A stretch of DNA of 64,000 nt from an uncultured Eubacteriales bacterium. Its GTDB lineage: Bacteria; Bacillota; Clostridia; Oscillospirales; Oscillospiraceae. The position numbers and the translations under genes are program-made. Of the stretch, positions 52,236-59,705 are shown piece after piece. A model generated the notes under the pieces. The model was not told where the DNA came from, ran no database searches, and saw nothing but the letters and a program-made list of their open reading frames with translations. The first letter of the stretch is position 1. The number at the start of each line of letters is the position of its first letter. The stretch is taken from contig CATXTO010000007.1 of NCBI GenBank assembly GCA_958402445.1, positions 31,437 through 95,436 on the forward strand, written 5' to 3'.

Positions 52236-52916
52236 ATGAAAATAGGTGTTGTGGATGATGAGGCGCTGCTGGTGAAGGGAATTCGCTTCAATTTAGAGAA
52301 CGAGGGATACGAGGTCGTAACCGGCGCCAATGGCATCGACGCGGTAAACCTGGCCAGGGACCCGGAAGTCGGTCTTATGGTTTTAGATGTGATGATGCCC
52401 GGAATGGACGGTTTCTCGGCTTGTGCGAAGATCCGTGAATTTTCTCAGGTTCCGATTTTGATGCTGACTGCGAAAACCGAGGATATGGATAAGCTTATGG
52501 GCTTTGAGCACGGAGCAGACGATTATCTGACAAAGCCGTTTAATGTGCTGGAGCTGAAGGCCAGAATTCGCGCGTTATTGCGCCGGGCCGGAAAGACGAA
52601 AAAGGAGGACCGCTCCAACCGATTAATTGCTGGGTCCATTACCTTGGATACGGACGCCCGCAATGCCTATCGGAGCGGAGAGCAGGCGGACCTAACGGCA
52701 AAGGAATTTGACCTCATCGAATTTTTAATGCGCAACCCCAACCGGGTTTATTCCCGGGAGGCTCTATTGGATACCATTTGGGCCTATGAGTATCGCAGCG
52801 ACATCCGTACGGTGGACGTGCACATACGCCGCCTGCGGGAGAAGCTGGAGGAGAATCCAGCGCAGCCCAAGCACATTTTGACCAAATGGGGGGTCGGATA
52901 CTATTTCAAAGAGTAA
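52236..52916 (+). CDS. OmpR/PhoB-family response regulator
   Basis: The 226-residue DNA-binding regulator has a receiver domain (phospho-acceptor Asp51 in MVLDVMMPGMDG, Lys in YLTKPF) and a C-terminal winged helix (about residues 130-225; LTAKEFDLIEFLMRNPNRVYSREALLDTIWAYEYRSDIRTVDVHIRRLREKL). It resembles the WalR/PhoP branch. The histidine kinase frame begins before its stop. A GerMN lipoprotein is the third member of the unit, suggesting envelope or sporulation-related control. Confidence 0.95.
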   Translation: MKIGVVDDEALLVKGIRFNLENEGYEVVTGANGIDAVNLARDPEVGLMVLDVMMPGMDGFSACAKIREFSQVPILMLTAKTEDMDKLMGFEHGADDYLTKPFNVLELKARIRALLRRAGKTKKEDRSNRLIAGSITLDTDARNAYRSGEQADLTAKEFDLIEFLMRNPNRVYSREALLDTIWAYEYRSDIRTVDVHIRRLREKLEENPAQPKHILTKWGVGYYFKE

Positions 52917-52962
52917 AAAACGGCATGGCCTGCGGTTCAGCAGGACGCAGCTGAAATATGCT

Positions 52963-54342
52963 TTGATGTATGTTCTCATTACCTCCGTGGTGCTGATGTT
53001 TTTAAATCTTTATACAGCATCCACAATCCGCAACCTGATCTTTGAAGCGAAACGGGTCTCCATGGAGGACAAGGTGCAGCTTGCAGCCGCTGCTTTTTCC
53101 GAATTGAATGTGCTCGGCACCGCCAATGCGGAACAGGCGATGTCGCAGCTGGGCAGTCTCAATGTCACCCGAGTCCTGGTCACGGACGCGGGCGGGACTG
53201 TTTTGTTTGACTCAATCGAGGATGCCCCAGCGGTTGGGAAGCTTGCCCTGCTTCCAGAGATTGTGCAGGCTTTGGAGGGAAACGATGTCTCTTACTGCGC
53301 TTATCAAAACGGGATTCTGGAAAGCCGGGCTGCAATACCAATCGTGTATTATAGTAACCTCGTCGGTTCCGTGTATTTAATGGAGTATGATTTGGACCAG
53401 GGCGCTTTGATCTCCACTTTGCAGAATAATATTCTTCGAATTTCCGTTGTGTTGGAGCTCGCGGTGATCCTCTTTTCCTTGGCCTTTTCTCAGGCGTTTT
53501 CCCGTCGGATGCGGCAGATCCTGGCCTCCATTCGCATCATTCGAGAGGGGGATTATTTCCACAAAATGAAGCTCGGGGGAAAAGATGAGCTCTCGGTTTT
53601 GGCCAGTGAGTTCAACGAACTCACGGACCGCCTCCAGACCTCTGAGCAGCGGCGGCGACAGTTTGTCTCGGATGCATCGCACGAGCTGAAGACACCGCTC
53701 ACTTCCATTAAGCTTCTGTCGGACTCCATCCTTCAAAATGAAATGGAGATAGAGACAGTTCGCGAATTTGTTGATGACATTGGCAGCGAGGCGGACCGCT
53801 TGACTCGCATGTCTGAGAAGCTGCTATCGCTGACCAAGATGGATGCCGGAAAAGGAGACGACCGGGAAATAGCCGATGTTGGCCAAACGGTGGAAAAGGT
53901 GCTGAAAATGCTGGCGCCACTGGCCAAGCTGCAGCAGGTTACTCTGCATAACAAAGCGCCGCTCGGAGCGACGGTTCTCATTGTGGAAGACGACCTATAT
54001 CAAATTATTTTTAACCTTGTGGAAAACGGCATTAAATACAACCGGTCGGGTGGGGCCTTGACGGTGGCACTTCGGCGGGAGCAGGACGATTTTATTCTCA
54101 CCGTGGCGGATACCGGCGTTGGAATTCCGGAGGAGTCGGTGCCTTATATTTTTGACCGGTTTTATCGGGTGGATAAGGCACGCTCCCGGCAGGCTGGCGG
54201 CAGCGGATTGGGCCTGTCCATTGTGCACGATATGGTAGAGCGGAATTACGGCACGATTGCTGTATCGCCCGGGGAGGACGGAGGCACCTGTTTTACCGTA
54301 GTATTTCCCGCCTTTGATTTATTCGAGGAGGAAACAGAATGA
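52963..54342 (+). CDS. Sensor histidine kinase
   Basis: The kinase partner of the preceding regulator: an N-terminal helix, an extracytoplasmic sensor loop of about 130 residues, a second helix (about 155-178), a HAMP-like segment, HisKA with phospho-acceptor His240 in SDASHELKTPLTSIKLL, and HATPase boxes N (LVENGIKYN), G1 (VADTGVGIP) and G2 (GGSGLGLSIV). The first available codon is TTG-ATG without an SD, which cuts into the first helix; the frame is open at least to 52903 (KKRHGLRFSRTQLKYAL), so the true start may be a rare codon upstream. It overlaps the next gene by 4 bp. Confidence 0.9.
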   Translation: MMYVLITSVVLMFLNLYTASTIRNLIFEAKRVSMEDKVQLAAAAFSELNVLGTANAEQAMSQLGSLNVTRVLVTDAGGTVLFDSIEDAPAVGKLALLPEIVQALEGNDVSYCAYQNGILESRAAIPIVYYSNLVGSVYLMEYDLDQGALISTLQNNILRISVVLELAVILFSLAFSQAFSRRMRQILASIRIIREGDYFHKMKLGGKDELSVLASEFNELTDRLQTSEQRRRQFVSDASHELKTPLTSIKLLSDSILQNEMEIETVREFVDDIGSEADRLTRMSEKLLSLTKMDAGKGDDREIADVGQTVEKVLKMLAPLAKLQQVTLHNKAPLGATVLIVEDDLYQIIFNLVENGIKYNRSGGALTVALRREQDDFILTVADTGVGIPEESVPYIFDRFYRVDKARSRQAGGSGLGLSIVHDMVERNYGTIAVSPGEDGGTCFTVVFPAFDLFEEETE

Positions 54343-55688
54343 GAGCACGTGTTTGGGCCGGCTTTCTGGCTGTGTGCCTTCTTTTAACTGGCTGTATGCA
54401 TCAAGCGGAGTCGGAACCGCTGAAAAATCCCGGTCGCTTTTTTTATAAAACTCTGGACGCCGATTACGGAAAGCGGCAGTATGCGGTGGACTTTGAATTG
54501 CGGGAGACAGCTGGGCATGAGACGGATTTGCACTGGCTGCTATCTGAGTACTTTGCGGGTCCCCAATCCAACGACTTGGTTGCGCCCTTTCAAAAATCCA
54601 CGTCCCTTGTTTCTGTCGAGCACAAGGGGGCGCAAATAACGGTCCAGGTGAGCCGTGACTTGGCGCAGCTCTCCGGCGTGGACTTATATTTGGCCTGCTG
54701 CTGTATTACCCTGACCTGTCTGGAGTTGGCTGGGGTGGATACAGTATGCATTCAAGCGGACGGAGCCCTATTGGACGGCAAGGACCAAATTCTTTTACAA
54801 CGAGAGAACCTGCTGTTGGAGGATATTGACGCGGAACGGACCAGCACTGCGTTTTCATTATATTTTTCCGATACAGAAAATCGGTATCTCATTGGAGAAG
54901 AAATCAAAATAGGGCGGGAAGAACAGGTTAATTTACCGCAGTATTTGCTCCAGCGGCTGATGGAAGGGCCATCTGAATCCGGCCTGGCGGAGACGATTCC
55001 TCTGGGAACCCGAATTTTGGACCTCCAGGTTTCGGATGGAATCTGCAATGTGGATTTCTCTTCTGAATTTATTACGAATGCCCCAAGAACCGAGCTGGCG
55101 CAGCGCATGACCATTTTATCCTTGGCTAACACGCTGTGTCAGTTAGATGATGTGAAATCTGTAGTTTTGTATTCGGAGGGAAAGTTGCTCAGCAGGTATG
55201 GAAAAATGGACTTGGGCCAGCCGCTGCTCTTCGAGGAGAGCGCCGTTGGTCCTGTGCGGACCGGTCTTAATGAGTTCGACGCCGATATTTTTGTTACCAT
55301 TGGGGACAGCGGCTTGCTCTCTCGGCTCCCGGTGCGAATTCGTCAGACGGCAAACGATGCTAAGGTGGAATTGATCGTGCAGGCCTTGCTATCCTTCCCT
55401 GAAAAAAACGGATATCAAAACCCTGTTCCGGCAGGGACATCCCTGCGTTCGATCAGTTGGGCGGACAATCGCTGCTGCGTGGATTTGACCAAGGAATTCC
55501 TCAGTATGCAAGAGAGCAGTGAGCTGTCTCTGGCGGTCCGCGCCATTGCCGCCACAATTTGGAATATTGAGCGGGTGGACGAAATTCAAATATTGGTAGA
55601 GGGTGAGATTCCACAGGGGCAAGATAGCAGCCTATTTCAGTTGAGAACGCCGGAGGATGCTTGGTACACCCAGGGGTTCAACCAATAG
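54339..55688 (+). CDS. Lipoprotein with three GerMN domains
   Basis: The 449-residue protein has a lipoprotein signal (MRARVWAGFLAVCLLLTGC; Cys19) and three successive repeats of a GerMN-type domain at about residues 58-150, 195-285 and 335-430; the second (LPQYLLQRLMEGP..GTRILDLQVSDGICNVDFSSEF) and third (IVQALLSFPEKNGYQNPVPAGTSLRSISW) are clearest. B. subtilis GerM has two such domains and acts in spore envelope and germination. The start overlaps the kinase stop (ATGA). It may act as an accessory sensor or target of the two-component system (inference). Confidence 0.85.
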   Translation: MRARVWAGFLAVCLLLTGCMHQAESEPLKNPGRFFYKTLDADYGKRQYAVDFELRETAGHETDLHWLLSEYFAGPQSNDLVAPFQKSTSLVSVEHKGAQITVQVSRDLAQLSGVDLYLACCCITLTCLELAGVDTVCIQADGALLDGKDQILLQRENLLLEDIDAERTSTAFSLYFSDTENRYLIGEEIKIGREEQVNLPQYLLQRLMEGPSESGLAETIPLGTRILDLQVSDGICNVDFSSEFITNAPRTELAQRMTILSLANTLCQLDDVKSVVLYSEGKLLSRYGKMDLGQPLLFEESAVGPVRTGLNEFDADIFVTIGDSGLLSRLPVRIRQTANDAKVELIVQALLSFPEKNGYQNPVPAGTSLRSISWADNRCCVDLTKEFLSMQESSELSLAVRAIAATIWNIERVDEIQILVEGEIPQGQDSSLFQLRTPEDAWYTQGFNQ

Positions 55689-55762
55689 AGGGTTTGTACA
55701 CCTGATTTGGACGCAACGCGTATTCTAAAGGACTGATAAGTTTTATAAATGGAGAGGTCATT

Positions 55763-56893
55763 ATGTTCCAGGTATTGAAAACGGTAGGAGCGGCCCGCAG
55801 GGGCGTATTTACCTGCGCCCACGGCGTAGTTCAGACTCCGGTATTTATGAATGTGGGCACACAGGGAGCAATCAAGGGCGCTCTGTCCGCTAAGGATTTA
55901 AAGGACATCGGCTGCCAGGTGGAGCTGTCCAACACCTATCACCTGCACCTTCGGCCTGGGGATCAGGTGGTGCGGGACCTAGGTGGTCTGCATCGGTTTA
56001 TGACTTGGGACGGGCCGATTCTAACGGATTCCGGCGGCTTTCAGGTGTTTTCTCTGGCCAGTCTTCGAAAAATTCAAGAGGAGGGCGTCTATTTCGCCTC
56101 TCACATTGACGGGCGGCGTATTTTTATGGGACCGGAAGAAAGTATGCGGATTCAATCCCATCTGGGATCTGATATTTGCATGGCCTTTGATGAATGCGTG
56201 GAAAATCCAGCGCCCAAAGCATATGTCAAGGCCTCCGCAGAGCGGACCTATCGCTGGCTGCTGAGATGCAAATCAGAGAACGAAAGACTCAATGCACTGC
56301 CGGACACGGTGAATCCAAAGCAAATGCTTTGGGGGATCAACCAAGGAGGGACCTATTCAGATATTCGCGTGGAGCATATGAAAAAAATTGCGGAACTTGA
56401 CCTGACAGGCTATGCTATTGGCGGTCTGGCGGTGGGGGAGAGCACCCAGACCATGTATGAGATTCTCGAGGCGTTGGAGCCCTACCTGCCTCCGGAGAAG
56501 CCACGCTATCTCATGGGCGTGGGAACACCCAGCAATATCATCGAGGGCGTAGCCCGGGGCGTGGACTTCTTTGACTGTGTTATGCCGGCGCGCAATGCCC
56601 GGCACGCCAGGCTTTTCACCTGGGCCGGCGCGATTAACCTGAAAAACGCAAAATACGAGCGGGACAGTCTTCCCATTGATCCCGGTTGCGACTGCCCGGT
56701 TTGCCGTAGGTATAGCCGGGCATATTTGCGGCACTTGTTTAAGGCGGAGGAAATGCTGGCGATGCGACTATCCGTATTGCACAATTTGTATTTTTATAAT
56801 GAACTCATGCGGCGTATTCGTCAAGCTCTGGATTCCAATACCTTTTTAGAGTTTCGCCGGGAATACTCCCAGCGTTTGGAGCAAAGAATTTGA
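55763..56893 (+). CDS. tgt: Queuine/preQ1 tRNA-guanine transglycosylase
   Basis: This enzyme exchanges guanine-34 in the anticodon of GUN tRNAs for preQ1, a step in queuosine synthesis. The 376-residue protein has the catalytic Asp regions LTDSGGFQVFSL and GVDFFDCVMPARNARHARLF, the GGLAVGE base-binding loop and the zinc site CDCPVCRRYSRAYLRHLF. Length is standard. It is followed after 69 bp by yajC, the classic tgt-yajC order, though yajC has its own promoter. queA and secDF are not present. Confidence 0.97.
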   Translation: MFQVLKTVGAARRGVFTCAHGVVQTPVFMNVGTQGAIKGALSAKDLKDIGCQVELSNTYHLHLRPGDQVVRDLGGLHRFMTWDGPILTDSGGFQVFSLASLRKIQEEGVYFASHIDGRRIFMGPEESMRIQSHLGSDICMAFDECVENPAPKAYVKASAERTYRWLLRCKSENERLNALPDTVNPKQMLWGINQGGTYSDIRVEHMKKIAELDLTGYAIGGLAVGESTQTMYEILEALEPYLPPEKPRYLMGVGTPSNIIEGVARGVDFFDCVMPARNARHARLFTWAGAINLKNAKYERDSLPIDPGCDCPVCRRYSRAYLRHLFKAEEMLAMRLSVLHNLYFYNELMRRIRQALDSNTFLEFRREYSQRLEQRI

Positions 56894-56903
56894 AAATTTA
56901 TCC

Positions 56904-56931
56904 TTGCAAATTCCTGCCGAAATGTTATAAT
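56904..56931 (+). promoter_or_regulatory. Promoter for yajC
   Basis: TTGCAA, 16-bp spacer, perfect TATAAT, 32 bp upstream of the yajC start. Confidence 0.65.
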
Positions 56932-56962
56932 AGGCTTGACTCAAAACACGGAGGAATTGCCA

Positions 56963-57349
56963 ATGAATTTTTTTCTGACTGAATCTGCGTCTGCAGCTGG
57001 TGGAATGGGCAGCATGATTCTCATGCTGGTGCTCATGTTCGGCCTTTTATATCTTTTTATGATCCGCCCGGAGAACAAGAAGAAGAAGGAAGCCGAGCAG
57101 ATGCGAAATGCCGTCAAGGTCGGTGATAAAATCACCACCATTGGTGGCGTTGTTGGTGTCGTTTGCAACGTAAAGGACGACAAAATCGTAATTGAAACCA
57201 GTGCGGACCGGGTTCGTGTGGAGTTTGCCAAGTGGGCTATTTCCTCCAATGATACGGTGAATGAGGCTGCCCAGGCCAACGCCAGGAAGGAAGCGGAGGC
57301 CAGAAAGCGGGCCAGAGAAGAGAAGAAGGCTGCAAAGGGAAAACGCTGA
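56963..57349 (+). CDS. yajC: Preprotein translocase subunit YajC
   Basis: The 128-residue protein has one membrane helix (about residues 15-36; MILMLVLMFGLLYLFMIRP), the typical RPENKKKKEAEQMRNAVKVGDKITTIGGVVG block, and a charged helical tail (EAEARKRAREEKKAAKGKR) longer than in E. coli. YajC associates with the SecYEG-SecDF holotranslocon. The ATG after SD GGAGG is used in preference to an in-frame start 27 bp upstream. Confidence 0.94.
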   Translation: MNFFLTESASAAGGMGSMILMLVLMFGLLYLFMIRPENKKKKEAEQMRNAVKVGDKITTIGGVVGVVCNVKDDKIVIETSADRVRVEFAKWAISSNDTVNEAAQANARKEAEARKRAREEKKAAKGKR

Positions 57350-57392
57350 GCCTGCGACGCATCATTGCGGGGCGGATGAAATGCGTGTTAAA

Positions 57393-57417
57393 AAAGGGGA
57401 CCGACACGGTTCCCTTT
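57393..57417 (+). terminator. Terminator after yajC
   Basis: AAAGGGGACC / GGTTCCCTTT, 10 bp with one G-U pair and a 5-nt loop; third copy of the AAGGGAACC-type stem in the window. Confidence 0.7.
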
Positions 57418-57490
57418 CCACTTCTTTAGCGCGCTTTTTCCTTTTTTATGTTATGCCGTCAGCTTCTGTTCTTTCTACTTCATAGATTGC

Positions 57491-57517
57491 ATGCCGCTGC
57501 GTGTTGTGCAGCGGCAT
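57491..57517 (+). terminator. Second hairpin downstream of yajC
   Basis: A 10-bp perfect stem ATGCCGCTGC / GCAGCGGCAT, 7-nt loop, followed by TTCTGCAATTTTA. Confidence 0.55.
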
Positions 57518-57544
57518 TTCTGCAATTTTACAGCTTTGTTACAA

Positions 57545-57669
57545 AGCATTTTCAGTTTGTTTTGTTTTTCTTCATAATCTGCAGGTATACTGCATGACAT
57601 AGCAAGACAAAATCCTTTGTGATTCCGCCGGCGCATGTCTGATCAACAGGCGCGCGGATTGAGATAAAA
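57545..57669. other. Gene-free stretch with a possible small-RNA promoter
   Basis: A T-rich tract is followed by TTGTTT, about 18 bp, TATACT near 57584, and about 80 bp downstream the strong hairpin at 57670-57703. This could drive a plus-strand RNA of roughly 110 nt. No ORF is credible here. Confidence 0.3.
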
Positions 57670-57703
57670 GACGCCGCAACATGCATGGTGCATTTGCGGC
57701 GTC
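57670..57703. terminator. Bidirectional terminator, end of the glycosyltransferase gene
   Basis: GACGCCGCAA / TTGCGGCGTC stem capped by ATGCA/TGCAT. T-runs lie on both sides (ATTTTTTATT on plus, TTTTATCTC on minus). It starts 9 bp past the glycosyltransferase stop. Confidence 0.85.
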
Positions 57704-57711
57704 ATTTTTTA

Positions 57712-58668
57712 TTAGCATTCTGGCTCGCGTTGCGCCGCATCATGAAGCAACGTCTCTTTGGCCAAATAAACAGGCCTGCGCTTTGCTTGTTCGAAGGTCC
57801 TGCCGACATACTCCCCAATAAGCCCAAGACAGAACAGCTGCATGCCGCCCAGAAACAGCATCAAAACGATAATGGTGGCGTAACCTGGCACGGCGATGCC
57901 CCAGATGAGTTTTTGTAATACCACAATGAACAGGTATATCAAGGCGGCGATGGAGGAGAGGAAACCAATGAAGGTAGATATCCGCAGCGGAGCCGTGGAA
58001 AAACCAATAATACCATCTATGGCGTACCGGAACAGCTTCTTGAAGGACCACTTGGTGGTTCCCGCCGCCCGCTCACAGGCGGTATAGGGGATGAAGCAGG
58101 TCTCATAGCCGACCCAGGCGAAGATGCCTTTGGAAAACCGGTGATATTCGGGGAGAGCCAGGATACTCTCCGCTACCCGGCGACGGAAGGTACGAAAGTC
58201 GCTGGCATCCGGGCGGAGCTTCACCGTAGAGACCTGATTAATCAGGCGGTAAAAGCCGTTTTTAAAGAATTTAAGTGTTTTCCCATCGCCACGCTTATCC
58301 TGATAAGCCGCCACGATGTCGTATTGCGGCTGCCGGTCCAAAATCTCCACCATCTTTCGAACGACATTGGGCCGTTGCTGTAAATCCGCGTCGATCAGCG
58401 TTATATACTCGCCGGATGCGTGCTGCAAACCGGCGTAAATCCCAGCTTCCTTGCCAAAATTTCGGGAAAAGCTGATGATACTGACCGGACAGGCCTGTTC
58501 TTGATAGAGCTTTTTTAATTCCAGCAGAGTTCCATCTGTACTACCATCGTCCACAAATATGATTTCATAGGAATACCCGCAGCCGTCAAATGCTTGGAGT
58601 ACCTCGCGCTGAAAGGCAGCCACATTTTCCAACTCATTGAAACAGGGCACGACAAGGGATAATTTCAT
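57712..58668 (-). CDS. GT2 polyprenyl-phosphate glycosyltransferase (CsbB/GtrB-like)
   Basis: The 318-residue protein has a GT-A catalytic domain (LSLVVPCFNELENV, VDDGSTDGT, the DAD motif in YITLIDADLQQRP) and two C-terminal transmembrane helices (about residues 230-253 and 262-288), as in enzymes that load a sugar onto undecaprenyl phosphate. In Bacillus, CsbB works with the membrane transferase YfhO; a YfhO gene lies at 23-26 kb in this window, so the two could form such a pair (inference). The ATG with AGGTG 6 bp upstream is chosen over ATG or GTG codons just before it. Confidence 0.93.
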   Translation of the reverse strand: MKLSLVVPCFNELENVAAFQREVLQAFDGCGYSYEIIFVDDGSTDGTLLELKKLYQEQACPVSIISFSRNFGKEAGIYAGLQHASGEYITLIDADLQQRPNVVRKMVEILDRQPQYDIVAAYQDKRGDGKTLKFFKNGFYRLINQVSTVKLRPDASDFRTFRRRVAESILALPEYHRFSKGIFAWVGYETCFIPYTACERAAGTTKWSFKKLFRYAIDGIIGFSTAPLRISTFIGFLSSIAALIYLFIVVLQKLIWGIAVPGYATIIVLMLFLGGMQLFCLGLIGEYVGRTFEQAKRRPVYLAKETLLHDAAQREPEC

Positions 58669-58744
58669 TTTCATCACCTAAATTGTTTTTACAGCCGTTT
58701 TTTTAATTGAGTCTTGGATTCTGAAAACATTCTATAATAATATT

Positions 58745-58773
58745 ATTATATGATGGAAAACAGAGAGCGTCAA
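58745..58773 (-). promoter_or_regulatory. Promoter for the GT2 glycosyltransferase gene
   Basis: On the minus strand TTGACG (58768-58773), 17-bp spacer, TATAAT (58745-58750). The -10 lies at the end of an 18-bp A/T palindrome (58733-58750). Confidence 0.8.
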
Positions 58774-58851
58774 GGGAATACGTATCAAAACCGTCATAAT
58801 GGCAGAAAAAGAACGAAACTGTAGTTTATGGCGCCGTCTTGGCATCCACCA

Positions 58852-58880
58852 TTGACAAAATCGGCGTTATGGGGTATAAT
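58852..58880 (+). promoter_or_regulatory. Consensus promoter for the T-box(Val)-GNAT-valS transcript
   Basis: TTGACA, 17-bp spacer, TATAAT: a perfect match to the vegetative consensus. Confidence 0.92.
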
Positions 58881-58889
58881 GCAGCCACA

Positions 58890-59116
58890 AACGCAGCGAC
58901 GAGGAGTTTTCCACGGGAAAACCCGGCAGAGAGGGTGCGGTGGGTGCAAGCATCTGGGGGATCGGTGGGATGGTCGCCTCTGAGCGGACAGGCTGAAAAT
59001 CAGTAGGTCTGTACGGGTCCTCCCGTTACAGAGTTTAAGTGCCCGGCATTAGGCCGGGAATTCAGGTGGTACCGCGGAGTTTTTCGCCCTGAACCAAGTG
59101 GTTCGGGGCGTTTTTT
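58890..59116 (+). promoter_or_regulatory. T-box riboswitch, tRNA(Val)-responsive
   Basis: Stem I is closed by CAGAG/CTCTG with AGAGAGGGTGCGGTGG following, and a GTC codon at 58973-58975 sits just before the 3' strand, in the place of the specifier (Val). The T-box TGGTACCGCG is at 59067-59076. The terminator CGCCCTGAAC / GTTCGGGGCG (59085-59110) ends in T6. Uncharged tRNA(Val) would permit read-through into the GNAT and valS genes. Confidence 0.92.
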
Positions 59117-59158
59117 ACGACTTTTTTGACGCGTAATAAAACAATCGGGAGGAACGAA

Positions 59159-59671
59159 ATGAAAATCATAAGACCGGAGGAAAAATACTTTTCAGAGTAC
59201 TATCAGGCCTGCAAAGAGTCCTACGAAAACCAAGTTACGGAATGGATGCCATTTGAGTTAGATCATTTTGACACGTGGAAAGCTAATATTTTAGACGCAT
59301 ATGCCCGCTACGAGGAGGGGAGAGATCTGCCGGCTGGCTTGCCCCGCACCGTCACCAGATGGGGCGTCGAGGGGGATACCTTCATAGGAGAATTGCAGGT
59401 GCGTCCCTACTTAACGGAGGAGGAAGCCAAAACCTGGGGACATGTTGCCTACGCAGTTCGACATTCTCAATGGAGAAAGGGGTTTGGAACCAAGCTGCTG
59501 CAGGCTGCACTGGAACTCCTGCGGCAATATCAGGTGCACAATATCTATCTGGTTTGCCATGCCGAGAATCAGGCCTCCATTCACGTCGCGCAGGCCTGCG
59601 GCGCCTCGCTTTCCGGCACCATGCAGGATGAGGACGGCTTGAAGCAACTGATCTACCTTTTCCAGGAGTAA
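59159..59671 (+). CDS. GNAT-family acetyltransferase under T-box control
   Basis: The 170-residue protein has a GNAT fold with acetyl-CoA motif AVRHSQWRKGFGTKLLQAAL and the C-terminal NIYLVCHAENQASIHVAQACGASLSGTM. The N-terminal MKIIRPEEKYFSEYYQACKESYENQVTEWMPFELDHFDTW resembles a subgroup annotated only as 'GNAT family'. The ATG follows SD GGGAGG; an upstream TTG lies in the terminator tail and is unlikely. It is the first gene after the Val T-box, 34 bp before valS, so its expression rises when tRNA(Val) is uncharged. Its substrate is unknown. Confidence 0.85.
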   Translation: MKIIRPEEKYFSEYYQACKESYENQVTEWMPFELDHFDTWKANILDAYARYEEGRDLPAGLPRTVTRWGVEGDTFIGELQVRPYLTEEEAKTWGHVAYAVRHSQWRKGFGTKLLQAALELLRQYQVHNIYLVCHAENQASIHVAQACGASLSGTMQDEDGLKQLIYLFQE

Positions 59672-59705
59672 AATAGACAGCAAGCATAGAAGGAGGAATC
59701 AATAC

